Positions 1-13,090 are shown, numbered from the stretch's first letter. The stretch is 64,000 nucleotides of DNA from Galaxea fascicularis (GCA_948470475.1 OX419337.1:38204505-38268504); one strand, 5' to 3'. Notes: generated from the sequence alone by a model not told the origin. Program-made: numbers and translations.

Positions 1-3000
1 TTTGAAAATTAGCTTCGTGAGGAAAAAAATTAGTTCGTAAGCAAAACGGAAGAAAATAAGGAAAAATACTTTTTGTTCCATTTGAATCTATCTTATGGTA
101 GTGTCCCATGAAGACGAATTTTTTTTTCATAATTTTCTCGCTGGTAGTTAGTCTGTTGTTGGACGCCACTATATTGGAATTTGAGTGTGTTCACTTACCT
201 TGTTGTTTTCAGGGGTGTCACAAACATCGCTGCAGTGCTACGACTAAAAAAGTTGTTAACTATAGTACTATTTATGCCAAATTCTCTCTCTCTCCTCTCT
301 CCTGTCCAGACTTCGGCAACTTTCTTCTTTGTTATTGGTAGTTAGTCTAGAACACATAGGAGTTTAAAACTAATGCGCTAGGATCTCTTGTATTGTTGCA
401 TTATTCAATCGTTTTAGATGACGAAGACCTCAGGAAAGTAAGAATTACATCTATGAAAAAAAAAAAGGTAGAATCCTGATACCTTCTGGCGAGAAGGGGA
501 AAGAAATTAAAGCAAATCATCACCTAAAGCAGAAATTGAAAGTAATACGCCTGAAACTCTTATGTTTTAGACGACGACGACCCAAAAATACTGTAATGGT
601 TAAATCTTTGCGATCTCTAAGTGTAAGATGATTCCGAAACCTTTTACGAGAAAAAAGAGTCTAGTACCGTGAAATAAAAACCTTTTGGTAAAACGTTTCG
701 TTAAGTGCACTTTGGCTTTAGCCGAGTTTAGATTGTGGAAACAGAATTTAGTGGGAACGCAAGAAAAACGAAATAGATTGGTAAAAACCTATTTACGAGA
801 AGAAGAAACTATGAAGTAGCACAACATAAAAGTTTTGGTAAAAAATGTTCTATTTGGGTTTTGGTTTTAACCGAGCCTGGATTGTGAAAACAGAACTCGA
901 TAGCGCTGCTGGAAAATTTCAACAAGAATGAAACGTGCGCAAAATATTTCCTAATTTCGATGCAGAATTGTAAGTTCCGCACAGTTGCTGTTCATGCGAA
1001 GAAATAGATTTTAGTACTGAGAAGTAATATTTACAAATGTAAAGTGAAAAATTAATGGAATAAACGGCTTGAGATTCTGTTGTGGCACAAGTAAATTCAA
1101 GGTTCCTTAATTCATCAGGGTAGAGACCAAACTCTATTAGTTCTTCGATCAAAGCTGTAATCCTTAAATGCCTGTGAATTGTATGCTGTTACCCTTTGAA
1201 CCTCTTCGCTTTCTGTAATCATTATGGGAAAGCCTCTTAGAAATTATAAGTAGAGTCTTTTGCCGGCTGGCAAACAGGTTAAAACAACTCGGCCGTATCT
1301 CAATTAGGGTGGTATTGTAGTTGTACAGCTTCAGCGTGTCCCTGGAATACTTGACAGATTACACTTTACTGCTGATCTTCACTGCTCATTTCCTTGGCTT
1401 GTCCAAGATCCAACCGGATCAGTTACGTCTTAGCGACTTCCAGTTCAACCTGTAGACAGAAAATCAGAAGCGTTTCAATTATGTACGATCTGACAGATGC
1501 ATTGTTACAGAGTCGAGTTATGTATACAAGAAACAAGGTTTCTGCCGAAAAAAAAGATCCGACAGTTGACGGTTTCAGGTTATATTCGTCATCCAGTCAC
1601 TATTCAGTATTTGAAAACACATCAAAGCAGGACGCAAAACCATCGCGGGCCTATGGTATTGGCATGGTCCGCTACACTTAAAAACGACAAAAATATGTTC
1701 TATGTTTTTCGATGTTCATTTCTAAAGAGCACACCTGAAATAAGAAAGGCACTCTTAAAATAAAGAGCCTCCGGGCATATTTACAGCGGCTCGCATAATT
1801 CGCTTGGGTTGAACAAAATTTGACAGCATAATTAAAGGTCTCTGAGCCAACTCATTCATGCATAACTGAAGACAAAAGTTAGGATTTGTGAAAGCAACGG
1901 CGTCACGCTCCCAGCGATCCTTTTAAAACTTGTAAGAGATATTTTTCTCCACTGAATTGAAATTAAGGTAAAGCTCTATGGAACTCAAAGTAGAAAGATA
2001 CAATTCTTATGAATAATCGGCAGTAGAATGAAATTGAAAGATATGGAGATCTATTTTGAGCTGTTTAAACCCTCCGCGATTGAGAAAGGTACGGTAGACA
2101 TCCCCATTCTTTTGCCTGGTTTGACATGGCCGAAGGAAGTTTTCCTGATGACCTATGCTATGCAAATTTTCGAGGCCAACAACTCGTGTAACTTCTGAAT
2201 GTCTTCTCCATGAAATTTCTAAAGGTATATCTCGTCAAGATACATTGATTTGAAAGGCTGTTACTCCAAACTATCGACTTGCAATAACCCGGTATTACCT
2301 CGCGTCGACAGCAGAATTTAGGTTAACCATTGCTAACTTCTTCTTTTGTGTGCACTTGTATCAGTGAATCACGGAGACAGCATTTGCGCGTACCTTATTG
2401 AGTTTGTGGTCACTTAATAAGCCTGGCAAAATCTCGTTTTGGCACGCGGGTCACTTTTTAGGCGGGCCAGGACCACCTGACGAGGTGGTCTCGGTCCACC
2501 TGATTTTCTTGGCCCGCATGCCGACATATTTGTATTTACATAACAAAAAAACAAGCGGGCCGTGCCAAAACTATTGGCCCACGTATCTAAATTTAGGAGT
2601 GCCGGGTCTAAACTGAATGTCGTGCAAATGGGGCTGAATTGAGCATATTTTTTCCGATACGCGATCAATGCAGGATATTTTAAATTTTTATCAGACTGTG
2701 CTTTTATTATAAAAGGTCTTGAAAAGTGTAAGTGTTCAAAATATTTTTTTGCTGATTTTAGGCGTCTTAAAAATGACCAATTAATCTGTCTTCCTTCCAG
2801 TCGCAAACACCTGCGGAAAGTTAATCGCTAGAAGGTCGAAAAATCTTGTTAAGTTCAAATCCATAGGTTTGAAATCTCTTACAAGTTTCAAAAAATCAGC
2901 TCAAAGAAACGCGACACCATCGAATTGAAGGCAATACTGCAGAAGCAGGTGTTTTGGCGGAACTTTCTGTAGATATGCAGTTTACTCTTGGGTGGCTTGT

Positions 3001-4062
3001 CAACGAATTACTAAATCAAAGTTTCATGGCTGCCGAATCGTCAGAGCGCAGGATTAAGTCGCAGTTTCTCTTTAAAATTGATTAAGACGTTACATATGGG
3101 TTTTATTACGATAATTCAAAATTGAAACGTTAAGCGAAAACAAATGGTTTTACTGATTTTATTTGGATTAGTCTCCGCATCATTTGGTGCGATTAAACTG
3201 GTAAATTTCAAATCGCTGTTAGTAAAGCAAAGTAACATTGAGTAACACATGCAGTTAGAGCTTGTTTCAATATTCTTTTGCTGATGAAGTTGACAGTATC
3301 AACTGACATAAATTAGTCCCTCGTGTTTAGTCTCGCAGAATTCAATAATTATGTTTGTTTTCATCAAATGTCATGAAGCAAGTTTACAAATAAAAATTAA
3401 ATTTAGGAAGAAAAGAGTTTAAGTAAAAAGAAACAGAACCAATTTTAACTCGGTGGCACTTTTCTGCAAAAAAACGAGATCAAAACCGCAATTTTGTGAA
3501 AGTTAATTGACGTTTTTGGTCCAACTTGGCCGCCGTGGAAGTCAGTGCTATCGATTTCCTATTTCAGCTCTGATCGTACTTTTACAGAATTATCAATTCT
3601 GCATTGGGCCAGCTACGTATCTGACCAAATTTCAAAGTGTTGTTCTTGTAAAGAAAAGCAATATTTCAGCTTGAAATTACCAGCTTCGTCCCGTCCCGAC
3701 TATCTGCCCATGAGTCTCCGAGGATGGAAAATTTCTGACCCGGTAGGAAGAAAATATTGAAAGAGGAGCGTTAAGTTGTCCTTAGTTTACGTCTCAGCAA
3801 TTCTTTACCAAAGCTCAAAGAAAATCAACTATAAACCGAGGTAAAAAGTAATATATGTGGCTACAAAGAAGCTTAACTATGAAGTCTTTAATGCCGGTTT
3901 CCTTACTCGTCAGTGTAAAGCAAATCCAACTCCAAGTTCTTGCAATAGCAGTAAATGTATGCAGTGTTGGAGTCGTCGTAAAGCGGACAACAGGGAGATT
4001 GGGATATTTTGATTAAAATAACGCAAAAAAGAGAACGTCTAACAAGGTCAAAGAAATCTTAC
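1..4062. other. Gene-poor stretch, no supported gene
   Basis: I see no exon with good splice sites and sustained coding character on either strand. The open frames here are short and lack family signatures. The stretch holds AT-rich spacer and a GC-rich fold-back repeat near 2455-2590, where the motif gcgggccaggaccacctg is followed by a near-inverted copy. A short open frame on the minus strand (about 4035-3908) contains several cysteines and ends in TAA, but it has no convincing acceptor and I do not call it. Confidence 0.5.
2455..2590. repeat. GC-rich fold-back repeat
   Basis: The sequence stands out by base composition from the AT-rich flanks. It carries GGCGGGCC / GGCCCGC blocks in inverted orientation around a ccacctgacgaggtggtc hairpin. 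This is consistent with a small non-autonomous DNA element. The ends are not sharply defined. Confidence 0.45.
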
Positions 4063-4158
4063 CTTCCCATAGTGGAATGTGTTTGACCAAATGTAATCCC
4101 TCCAGCTGATGGCTGTATCTATCTCTTGCTCCATTATATCGGTTGTATGACTGAAACA
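4063..4158 (-). CDS. Candidate internal exon of an unidentified minus-strand gene
   Basis: On the minus strand an acceptor ending ggacag at 4158 is followed by 96 bases and a GTAAGA donor after 4063. Entered in phase 1, the frame is open and reads like protein, with the segment SYNRYNGARDRYSHQLEG near its start. Exon 13054-13090 ends in phase 1, so the two would join in frame across an 8.9-kb intron. A second frame is also open, so the reading is not unique. Without splicing, the phase-1 frame runs into a stop about 50 bases downstream. I do not recognise the family. The gene would continue beyond the left edge. Confidence 0.3.
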
Positions 4159-4303
4159 CTGTCCAGAGAGAACAAATAAACAGTATTAGAAAGAGTGGGA
4201 TACATCCGAGTAGAAAAATAATGAAACCTGAACTGAAATTCTCTTTACACTATTTGAAGATCAAATCAAATTGAAATTCCTTCTATGAAATTATTTTACT
4301 AGA

Positions 4304-4325
4304 ATGTGTGTGTGTGTGTGTGTGT
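4304..4325. repeat. TG dinucleotide microsatellite
   Basis: About ten uninterrupted TG units sit next to the SINE-like copy that follows. Confidence 0.9.
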
Positions 4326-4331
4326 AATCTT

Positions 4332-4680
4332 CTCGATGCCCAGTGGCACTCCTAAGAGGTTACCAAGGAGGTTTCTGCGACTCAACAGAGGCTCTTGGAG
4401 ACAGGTGGTCAGCCCAACCACCCTTATGTGTGTGAGAGCAGACCACAGCAACGCGAACTACGGTCCCTACTCTTTTCGATCAGTGTGTGGGTTCTTTTAC
4501 GTTCCCATCCAGTTTTACGTGGGGAGGTGAAGAAGACAAGGCCAGCAGCTTAACGTCACTGCCCACTGACTGGATCATCTGAACTAAGGAGACGTTGAGC
4601 ACACAGCCAGCATGATCTTACCAGGACGCTGGTTTGTGCACCGGTCTGAGAGTTTGAACCCGCAAATCATGAACCCACCG
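4332..4680 (-). mobile_element. SINE-like element, family B, minus orientation
   Basis: The segment is similar, in reverse orientation, to 9203-9592. Shared blocks include the cctaagaggttaccaaggag region, the catgatcttaccagg block and the tRNA-like end with gagtttgaacccgc (a B-box-like motif in reverse). This suggests a tRNA-derived retroelement. The boundaries are approximate. Confidence 0.55.
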
Positions 4681-6755
4681 TGTTCCAAGTCTCCCGTCCC
4701 TTATTAGCAAGGTTTGACGTTCCTCAAGATCTTACGCTTTCTGTTTTTCCTTGTTTTCGCAAGCAATCACTAAATTTAATCAAAGATGGATGGCAGAAAA
4801 CAAACAATGAAAAAAATGTATATTTTAGGTTCTGGTGCTATGCGGAAAAGCCAACTAAAAAGAAACCGATTGGCAAAACGCAAAGGATTAGATTTCCATG
4901 GGATTGTGGATATGTAAATGTTGTTCCACCTTTCCGTCCTGGAAAATCCCAGAAACTCCTGAGGGGCACTAAAATAATTTTTCTGTATACCTGGCAAAGG
5001 CACCAAAGAAAATCGATAGAAATCGGCAAAAATAACTGTAACAACTCTAATTGTAATAATTGTAATAATTCTTTTTGTGGTTACTGGCTGTTAAGCCAGT
5101 CACCATAATGTCATCGGGTGCGTGAGTGAGAGTGTCCGTGACTTTTCGGAAGCTTTCGGAGTAATCTCACGAAGTGAGACCGAAACACCCAGAGATTTAC
5201 CGGAGTTATTGTAATCGATTTTCACCTTTTAACGTTGGTTGTAATGAGAATAACTGCTTGTTATACATTTTGTAATTGCTACCGTTTTATTGAATATTAC
5301 ACTTCAAATGAAAATATTTGGAGATTCGAAAACGTGGCGCAAGAGAAATCGTGGTGCGAATGTCTCCGATCTCTGTGAGCCATAAGTAGTCAAAGAACAT
5401 TGCAGACTCGTTTTCCCATGTGCTTTGACGTGGCGGTCGACGTGACTATTTCGTGGTGATAATGATGAAGAAATCCCTCTTCGAGGACAGATCAGAAAGT
5501 GTGGTTTTGAAGTTCGTTTGACTGCTTAGACTGGGGATCCACTTTGTAAAAAATTACAGGTTTGGATGCGAATTTTCACCGTGCTTTTATATCCTTCGAT
5601 TCGTCTTGTATTTCCAAACAACTTTTATCAGTCTGATCAGTGAAGTTTGTAAAAGAACGTGCTCAATTCGAGTCAATAAATTGACCTAAATTGTGCTATA
5701 CAAGAGCCGAAAATAAAACGCCTTTGCATTTTAACGTTGCTTTGGTTTAGTGTACTGAACCATGAACAATTGCACAGACTGTCATGACATAAACATGTGT
5801 GTTTGTCAGCGATCGAACCAACAATTTTCCTGTTTATTGACCCGTGAATAATTGGATAGCTGGCGTGTGCTTGAAACCAGTGTTCCATTGATCAAACCAA
5901 CATGAGTCAGTTCACGTGAATCGAACCAGTGTGTTCACTCACAACTTATCGAACGATGCTTGTAATACTCTACTAATTGTTTACATTTCCATTTATTTGT
6001 ACGTATGAAAAGATAGATTCTCACTGTGGGCAACCATTCAAATTTAGTGTTACTGTATTAAACATCGACCAACACATCCCGCGTAAACGCCTTTGGCGTC
6101 TTGTTCTTTCTTGATAACAGCAAATTTATCTTTAGTATTATGTCAGTAGACACACTTTGATCTATTTACAATGTAATATGTGGTCCTTTGCGAGGTTATG
6201 CAGACTCGTAACGATCTTTTCACAAATCCTGAGATTTGTTTACTTAAAACCCTTGATTACCTTAAATATCAAACAAATTTAAAGCAATTTCATTTATGCT
6301 CTACGTAATTGACTTGTAACCCATTCCCTCCAGTTATACATATCACAGTTGTCGATCGAAAGGGAGTACTCCCAACAATCCAGATAATCAACTATACAAA
6401 GCTACTTTCCCTGAAGGGGTACCTTTATAGGCCAGATCTGAGATGTACATAAACAAAGAGAATTCGTGAATTCTGGTATACAAAAGGGTTCTGACAACAA
6501 AATCACAGCGGACACATCGCAAAACTTCGTGTGTACCATTGTGTCCACCTTTGCAATGTTGCACCCATTGGTGGAGAGAATGTACATGTCGAACACTCAA
6601 ATTTGAAAAGAATACTTAGCAATAAACTAAAACTCCGCAACTCTTTTTGAACCATTGTGGTTGCTATTCACTACAATTAACCACATGTTCTCCTTGAGGC
6701 CTTTTATTTTACATGATCGGCACTGAAAATACGGTTGTAACAAAGAAAGAATAAA

Positions 6756-6818
6756 GACCGATACACACGAGAGGTTTTGCTCCTGGAGTATGCTAACCCC
6801 TCGTGTGTATCGGCCTTA
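6756..6818. repeat. Short perfect inverted repeat (hairpin element)
   Basis: The arms gaccgatacacacgag and ctcgtgtgtatcggcc flank a short loop. This is typical of the tiny fold-back elements scattered through this window. Confidence 0.7.
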
Positions 6819-9202
6819 AAGGTATAAATTAAAAACGCAAAGGATCTTGGCAACCTCGCTCCCAGGGCTTTCTCTCCACCATTTTTTCTTTCTTGGGAAA
6901 CCGCTATTGCGGTTGTTAACCTATATTTGTTTTTTCGTTTTTCTGTGAAAATATCAGGAGGTTTCATTGAAGAACCTGAAATTAAAATCGAAGCTTCAGA
7001 CACCCGATGAACACTTGTGCTTGGATATTTTGTTAGTTTTAATTGGAGAGCATTACTCTATGTGCAAAATATCCACAAACACCGCTCAGTTTTATTGAAT
7101 TGGTAACAAGAAAAAAAGAGTGATTTGAATTTAGATCAGGAATAGGGCACCCAGTATGTGATAATCTTATCATAATTCTATGGCAAAAAAAATAAAGCTT
7201 TCAAAGTTACGCAAGGAACAATCAATACAAACAAATCGTGCACATTCCAAGAATCTTCCGGCGCGTCAATACACGAGTTCTTTTGATTTGAGAATCGCTG
7301 AAATCAAAACGTTGCTGATGTTAATCAGTAACTACGGTATGTAGTTCCCGGATTGTTTTTGCATTTGACTTCATATTTACTTTCGAGAAAGCAACAACCG
7401 AAAGTTTCATATTAAAATAGCATGTGGTCGGCTACTCCCGTTAACCCAAGAGTGTCGTAAACAGATTCGATTCAGTTCAGTCCGTAGCAATCGAATTTGG
7501 CGTTGCATTTTCGTGACGATGAATTCGTCTTTTCAACGAAATTTACACACTGTTATGAATTTTCTAATTTTAAACTGAAAGACAAGTACATATACAGTTT
7601 AGTTTGTTTTCTGGCAGTAAACGTTTTATTAAAGTGGTGTTTTCTCCAAAGGTTTTCGGCCTTCATCTTGTCCCGATATTACAATAAGCTCCCAAAATAT
7701 TATCGAGGTATTACTTTAATCTCCCTCAGAAATTTGGGCCTTGGTCAAGCTTTGATTCGGAAACTGAAACTGAAAAACTTTGTTACGAGATAAGTGTTTC
7801 CGAAAACTAAACCTTTTTTGTGTATTTCGAGAGGAATTACTTCAATGAAAGTAAAACAATGCAGCTTACGAAGCAACGAAATGTGCGTCGGTGAACGTTT
7901 TGAAGAGGAAATGAGCTTGCCGACTAAACGAGACAACTCCGGCCGATAGAAAGTTATAGTGGACCACTTGCCATTCCCCATTGGAATGGATTTTGTATGT
8001 TACGAAGGAGAAGAAGAAGAAGAAGAAGAAAGAGGAGTGTTTGACCGAGAGGAAAAGTGTCCGGGAAATAGAACCACATACCATTTGTAGTTTACGATTG
8101 TTGTCGACTGCCATCGACTGCTGAAAAAGTTCGAAGTCATTCGTACGCTGACACGATTTGACAGTGATCTCAACTTCGAATTCCCAATTGAATTGTTATC
8201 TACTGCAAAACATACAGAAGTTACAGTATTGCTTATAAGCCATACATATGGATCAGAAATATTCTCGTTGTTATCTACTTTGCTTTTTGATAACAATTCA
8301 AATATTTTTGTTCAAGTTTTTTGTTGTTATCTACTTCTGATAGCAACAAGGATTCAGTTCAACTGCATTGATTTGTTTTTAATCATCCAATCGATTTCTA
8401 CTGATTTCTATCGAGACTACGCCAGGGTGTAATTAAATCAAAACGTAGACTACAAACCGGGAGGGGTAAATTTTCGAAGTACCCTCCCTTTCATTCCCCC
8501 GCAGGCAAATCCCCTTAAAGGTATATCAAGCTTTTACTTTCCAACTGTTTCTTTGCTTTTACAGCTAGGTCCACAGTCAACGCGACGCGCCGTTTCTCTC
8601 CGTAAAACTTCTCAACTTGTTCTTCCTTCTACCCTCAGGCCCACAAACACCGCCAATGACAAATGAGTTTTGTCCTTGATCCTTGGTCGGCGTCTGCTAA
8701 TGTCTTTTAGCAAGGAAAGGCCATTCAGCTCCTCTTCTCCATTCTTTCGTCAACTTTTCCACTTCAACCACCAACCAGTAACCACGAAACTTACATTTAT
8801 ATATAGGCATAATTGGTTTAGCACATTAACACTTTACATACATAATTATTGTAAAACGCGGTACCTTACACTCCTCTGTTACTATTTTCTCCTATGTTAC
8901 TTACACTCCTGTGTGCTAAACACGATACCTTACAATCCTATGATAGCAACGCTTTACTAAATCAACACTTAAAAACAATAAACTTACACGCTTTTAGTTA
9001 CAGACTACGTTACAATACATCTCTAATTACAAACCACTACACTACAACGTTGAATTAACACTAGTTAATTAACACTAGGACCATACGAAATACTAAGACC
9101 GAAAAACTGAAACAAAAAGCTAAATTAGAACATGACAAAAAAAAAAAATAGAAAATTTCGTGACAGCGATGCAGTTGAAAAAGCACTTTATTGTTGATAC
9201 TA

Positions 9203-9592
9203 CTTCGGTTGGCAGAGCATCGGATTGCTGAGCAGGAGGTCGCGGGGTCAAACCCCAGACCGGACCACAGACCAGGGTTCCTGGTAAGATCATGCTGGCT
9301 GTGTACCGCTCTAACGACTGCTTCAGTTCAGATAATCGCGTCATTGGACAGTAGCCGCTAGCCTTATCTCCTACACTGTTCCACACGTGAAACTGGAAGG
9401 GGATGTCAAAGAACCCACACGCCGAATGAAACTTAGAGTAGGGAACATAAGTTCTTGGTGCTGTTTTCGTCTGCCCTCGCACACGTCAGGGGTGGGCTGG
9501 CCACTTATCCCCAGGAGCCTCTGATGGGTTACAGAAACCTCCAAGTAAACCTCTTAGGAGGTCCCTAATCACCACTTGGCGTGGAAACGACT
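9203..9592 (+). mobile_element. SINE-like element, family B, plus orientation
   Basis: A tRNA-like head (gttggcagagc, then a ggggtcaaaccccag B-box-like block) is followed by the same body as the 4332-4680 copy in opposite orientation. There is no coding capacity. It was presumably mobilised in trans by a LINE. Confidence 0.6.
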
Positions 9593-10196
9593 AACTTGAA
9601 TGCGTAATTTATGTATGAATCAATACAAACGACGGTGTTTATTTTTCGGAATCCTTGAAATTTGGCGGTAAAGGAAAAACCCAAACTTTCCCCTATCTTC
9701 TTAGGTATCGCTGTATAGAGATGTTTGTCCCCACCGTTAAAACGATATAGACTTTACGAAAAGTTCCTAATTCAAATAAATGGAAATTAATTGACTAGCA
9801 ATCTGCAAAAACATACTAGATACCGCCAATTGGTCGCCCTTATTATTTCAAGTAAATTTTAAACAAAAGCTATGGGCTTGTAGCCACGTTACTCCAGTTA
9901 ACTGAATTGAATAACACGTGGTGGACTTATCTGAATTAGCTGGAGCTTGAGAGGCAGGGTGATTGAACATTGTTGGCTTGCCATGGTTCCCCAATCGTAT
10001 GTTTTTCATAACCATTCACATTTTGACCTGAAAGATAGAAACCGATCGATGAGACAATATTTATTGCACAATAAAAACAGAGCGGACCACACCATATAGA
10101 CAGACGGTAGGGCATCGTGACCACTCATTCAACAGAATTTCGACTCGGATAGCAATAGAATTTGACGTTGTCGCATGCAGTCGCAAAACAGCACAA

Positions 10197-10917
10197 TAGG
10201 GAGCTTATGCAACGACGACGACGACGATTGTGACGAAAACGTCATTTCAAAATACAACTTCTCGTTTTGGTAACTTTTTTCTCGATTATTCCAATTCGTT
10301 CAACATGAGCTGTCCATGGTCTAAATTACTGTGAGCGGTGTTACAGCAAAGAAGGAACGAAAACCTGTCGTCGTGCGAACACGTTCTCGAGAAAACCTCA
10401 GTAAATTTTGGTCATTTCACGTTGTTGTTTTGCAGAGTACGGTGAAGAAATGTACCAAACTGTAAATGCAAGTGCAGTGGAGCGATCGTTTTTGCTCATT
10501 AATCCCATTGTTTTGTGGCGTTCTCGTTGCCGTCGCCGTGCTCGTTGCTTAAAGGGGCACTGCCACGCTATTGTACCATCACTTAAAAGGTTAAAGGTGC
10601 TAATGCATCAGTGGGGTCATCAGTGGAAACCTTAAAATAATGGTCTGGTTTTGCTCCTAAATACCGTAGTACTGCATTGGCAGCATAAGCTCCTGTATTC
10701 CATCAAAGATGACGAGGATGGAAATGGATTGAAATTTGAAAAGCTTGCCAATTTTTTCAAAATTTCAAGCTATGCGCTGAAAAATCGCCAAAAAGGTTGT
10801 TATGGTTGGCTCTCCCTGCTTTTTTACACGATAACAGGCAAAAGGCAGTTATTTTGGCAGAACTGAACCAAAAACAGCAAAAATCCCGGTGACAGTGCTC
10901 ATTTAAGCTCCCTATAA
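10197..10917. mobile_element. MITE with gggagcttaagcaacgacg-type termini, interrupted by a second element
   Basis: The left terminus tagggagcttatgcaacgac and the right terminus cgttgcttaa / gctccctat are inverted copies of each other. The interior (cgtcatttcaaaata, gttttgtggcgttctcg) matches the pair at 39218-39956. The right terminus is split by the insertion 10553-10902, which fixes the relative age: this element came first. Confidence 0.75.
10553..10902. mobile_element. Nested MITE with TTAA target duplication (piggyBac-like)
   Basis: Direct TTAA copies lie at 10549-10552 and 10903-10906. Between them is 350 bp with imperfect terminal inverted repeats (aggggcactgccac against the reverse complement of gtgacagtgctcat, 11 of 14 matching). 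TTAA duplication is the hallmark of piggyBac transposases. No transposase frame is present, so the copy is non-autonomous. Confidence 0.65.
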
Positions 10918-12250
10918 TTATGTTGCGGGATTGCGGTGCGTGTTTCATGCAAGAGAAAGATGGACGAACAAACGAATTAAAAAAAAAAAAACAAATCCCG
11001 TGAAATCTTACCTTCTGTAATCGTGGATTTTTTCGCATCGTTCCTGTACGCTCCACCAATCGTGTAAGTTATAATTCACTCATTATGTCATCTAACTAAC
11101 AAGAGAGAAGAAAAGGAGACCAGTTACTTAAAATTGTATACACTCGGGTCTGGATGCGAAATGTTGCTGTTTAGCGACAGAAAATCTTACGACGCTCACA
11201 TCATCATCTCGAAACTGAGCAACGAAATCAGGTTGAGTTCGTCTGACAAGATTTTGTTCAGATTAACCGGCCATGTTCAAGAACGAAACTTAAATCGCTG
11301 ATGTTCGCTTGATGTTGCCGGCAATAACTTGGCAAGACAAATTTCATAGTCAAACCAGATAAAAATTCTAGAAGAACTAACCTGTAGAGAACTCTGATCT
11401 TTCACAGCGCACATCAATAAAACCGCCAACCAAGGATTTAAAAATGAACCTCAGCAGCACACGGCGGACACCGCTCGAACTAACGGGAGTGCCTTTTGTC
11501 TCACCTCTTTTTGTACTGCATTAAAAATTCATAGCGTAATCTACAATGTAAAATATTTGGATTGGCTTGTAAACACCGAGCAACTAACACGTTAACGAAG
11601 CTCACTTGTCAGACTGATTGGGCGATGTTGCTTCTGGTATTTTTAGTCAGTTGAGTATATTTATCTCTCAACGAATGCCCATGATCTCTACATAGGCTAA
11701 TTACATGTTATTTCTTTAGGCTGCATTTTTGTTCGAACAATGGGACAGGCGACGAATCAGTGAAGGATGGAATTAAATTAAAGGAGCGTGAAGTTAGGAT
11801 TCCAGTGTATTAACACGTTTACTCATCGTAATCCGCTGACATGGGGTGTTACAAACAAATGAAAATTAGTTTGAATTTTAAGCAGCGTTGCTTAGCCTTG
11901 CCAAATTTTGTGGTGTGGTTTAACCTTCACCCCTTGGAACCCACAATTTTCCGAGAGCGAACTGTTTGCTTCTCGGAACAGATAATGTCCGCGGACAAAT
12001 ATCCGAGCATATTTTCGCGCCAAATGGAGACTATTTTATATACTCCCCAAATGCGTGTTGCGAAAATATTTCAGGGATAATAAAGACAGTAGCCCCCATG
12101 TGGCTTTAAAAATCTGCTCGGATATTTATCCTTGCACATAATCAGTTCCTCGAAACTTAAAGTTTTCCGAGAGCGAAGCTATTCGTTTCTCGGAACAGAT
12201 AATGTCCTCCGACACACATGCGAGCATATTTTCACGCCAAATGGAGAATG

Positions 12251-12600
12251 CAGGTGAGTATAAATGAAGGCAAGTGAGTATAAATGAATGCAAGTGAGTA
12301 TGAATGAATTAAAGTGAGTATAAGTGATTCTAAGTGAGTACAAATGAATGCAAGTAAGTATAAGTGAGTGCAAGTGAGTACAAATGAAGGCAAGTGATCA
12401 TAAGTGAATGTTAGTGAGTATAAATGAAGGTAAGTGAGCATAAATGAATGCAAGTGAGTATATAAACGAATGCAAGTGAGTACGAATGAATGCAAGTGAG
12501 TATAAGTGAATGCAAGTGAGTATAAGTGAACGTAAGTGAGTATAAGTGAATGCACGTGAGTAGAAATGAAGAGAAGTGAGTATAATTTTAGGTATGTGCG
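12251..12600. repeat. Minisatellite, ~20-bp unit
   Basis: About 17 tandem, diverged units of aagtgagtataaatgaatgc. The period is close to 20 with occasional slips. The unit lacks stops in one minus frame, which creates a spurious 129-codon periodic open frame that should not be annotated as protein. Confidence 0.9.
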
Positions 12601-13053
12601 TGTTAGTGGAGGTAGGTGCATTTGTCAGTTGGTGTATTTATATATGTAGGATTGTAATGTATTAGTGCCTTATATGTGGGCTAGCATGACGTTCTTGCCA
12701 ACCCCCATATATGTAGCCATGAATATCAAGCATCTGAAACCACAGTGGTGTGCTGTGATTGACCGATTCTCCAAAAATAATTGTCGGCAACATTTGAATG
12801 CAGTGAAGCTCAAGGAAGAGAACATACGATTGGGGTAATTAATACTTTGCTTGAGTGCTGCGATTGGAACGCGCGAGTGACCCTCTGAAGTAAGCGGTGT
12901 TGTGTTACAATGCCGACTGTTGATAATTTGAGTGCTCTGTATAAGACACTGATAAGACATTGTATGGAGTTTGAAATATCGACGATTTAATTCAAACGTG
13001 TAATAAAGGATAAATTTGTCCTTCTTTCAATAATGTGAAGAAAATGTACTTAC

Positions 13054-13090
13054 CACGTTTGTTTTCTGGCGGCCTTTTAATAGATATCAT
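13054..13090 (-). CDS. Candidate first coding exon of an unidentified minus-strand gene
   Basis: On the minus strand an ATG at 13090 opens MISIKRPPENKR and reaches a perfect GTAAGT donor after 12 codons plus one base. This phase matches the candidate exon 4063-4158. The start lies 530 bp from the oppositely oriented start of the fibrinogen-like gene, so the two could share a divergent promoter. Exon size and donor quality are the only evidence. The product is unknown. Confidence 0.3.

Larger units (their letters stand above)
4159..13053. other. Long repeat-rich spacer, or intron of the candidate minus-strand gene
   Basis: No confident gene was found in 8.9 kb. It contains a TG microsatellite, two oppositely oriented copies of one SINE-like family (about 4332-4680 and 9203-9592), a small inverted repeat at 6756-6818, a GAA-rich tract near 8010-8035, nested MITEs at 10197-10917 and a 20-bp minisatellite at 12251-12600. 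Donor-like GTAAG/GTTAG sites preceded by open sequence on the minus strand (near 11389 and 11000) could mark exons of the same unit, but their acceptors are weak. A possible terminal exon near 10045-9936 (minus, ending in TAA) is equally uncertain. Confidence 0.45.

Noticed and set aside
3908..4035. Cysteine-containing minus-strand open frame ending in TAA
   Set aside because: No usable acceptor was seen upstream, the frame runs out of the candidate intron, and the length is within chance.
4680..5108. 142-codon plus-strand open frame
   Set aside because: Composition is biased, it ends in an AAT/TGT-rich repeat, shows no family motif and has overlapping minus-strand frames of similar quality.
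10992..11060. Possible minus-strand exon with a GTAAGA donor
   Set aside because: The upstream acceptor has no pyrimidine tract and no frame links it to a start or to the other candidates.
12232..12621. 129-codon minus-strand open frame
   Set aside because: It is the translation of the 20-bp minisatellite. Its periodicity explains the open frame.
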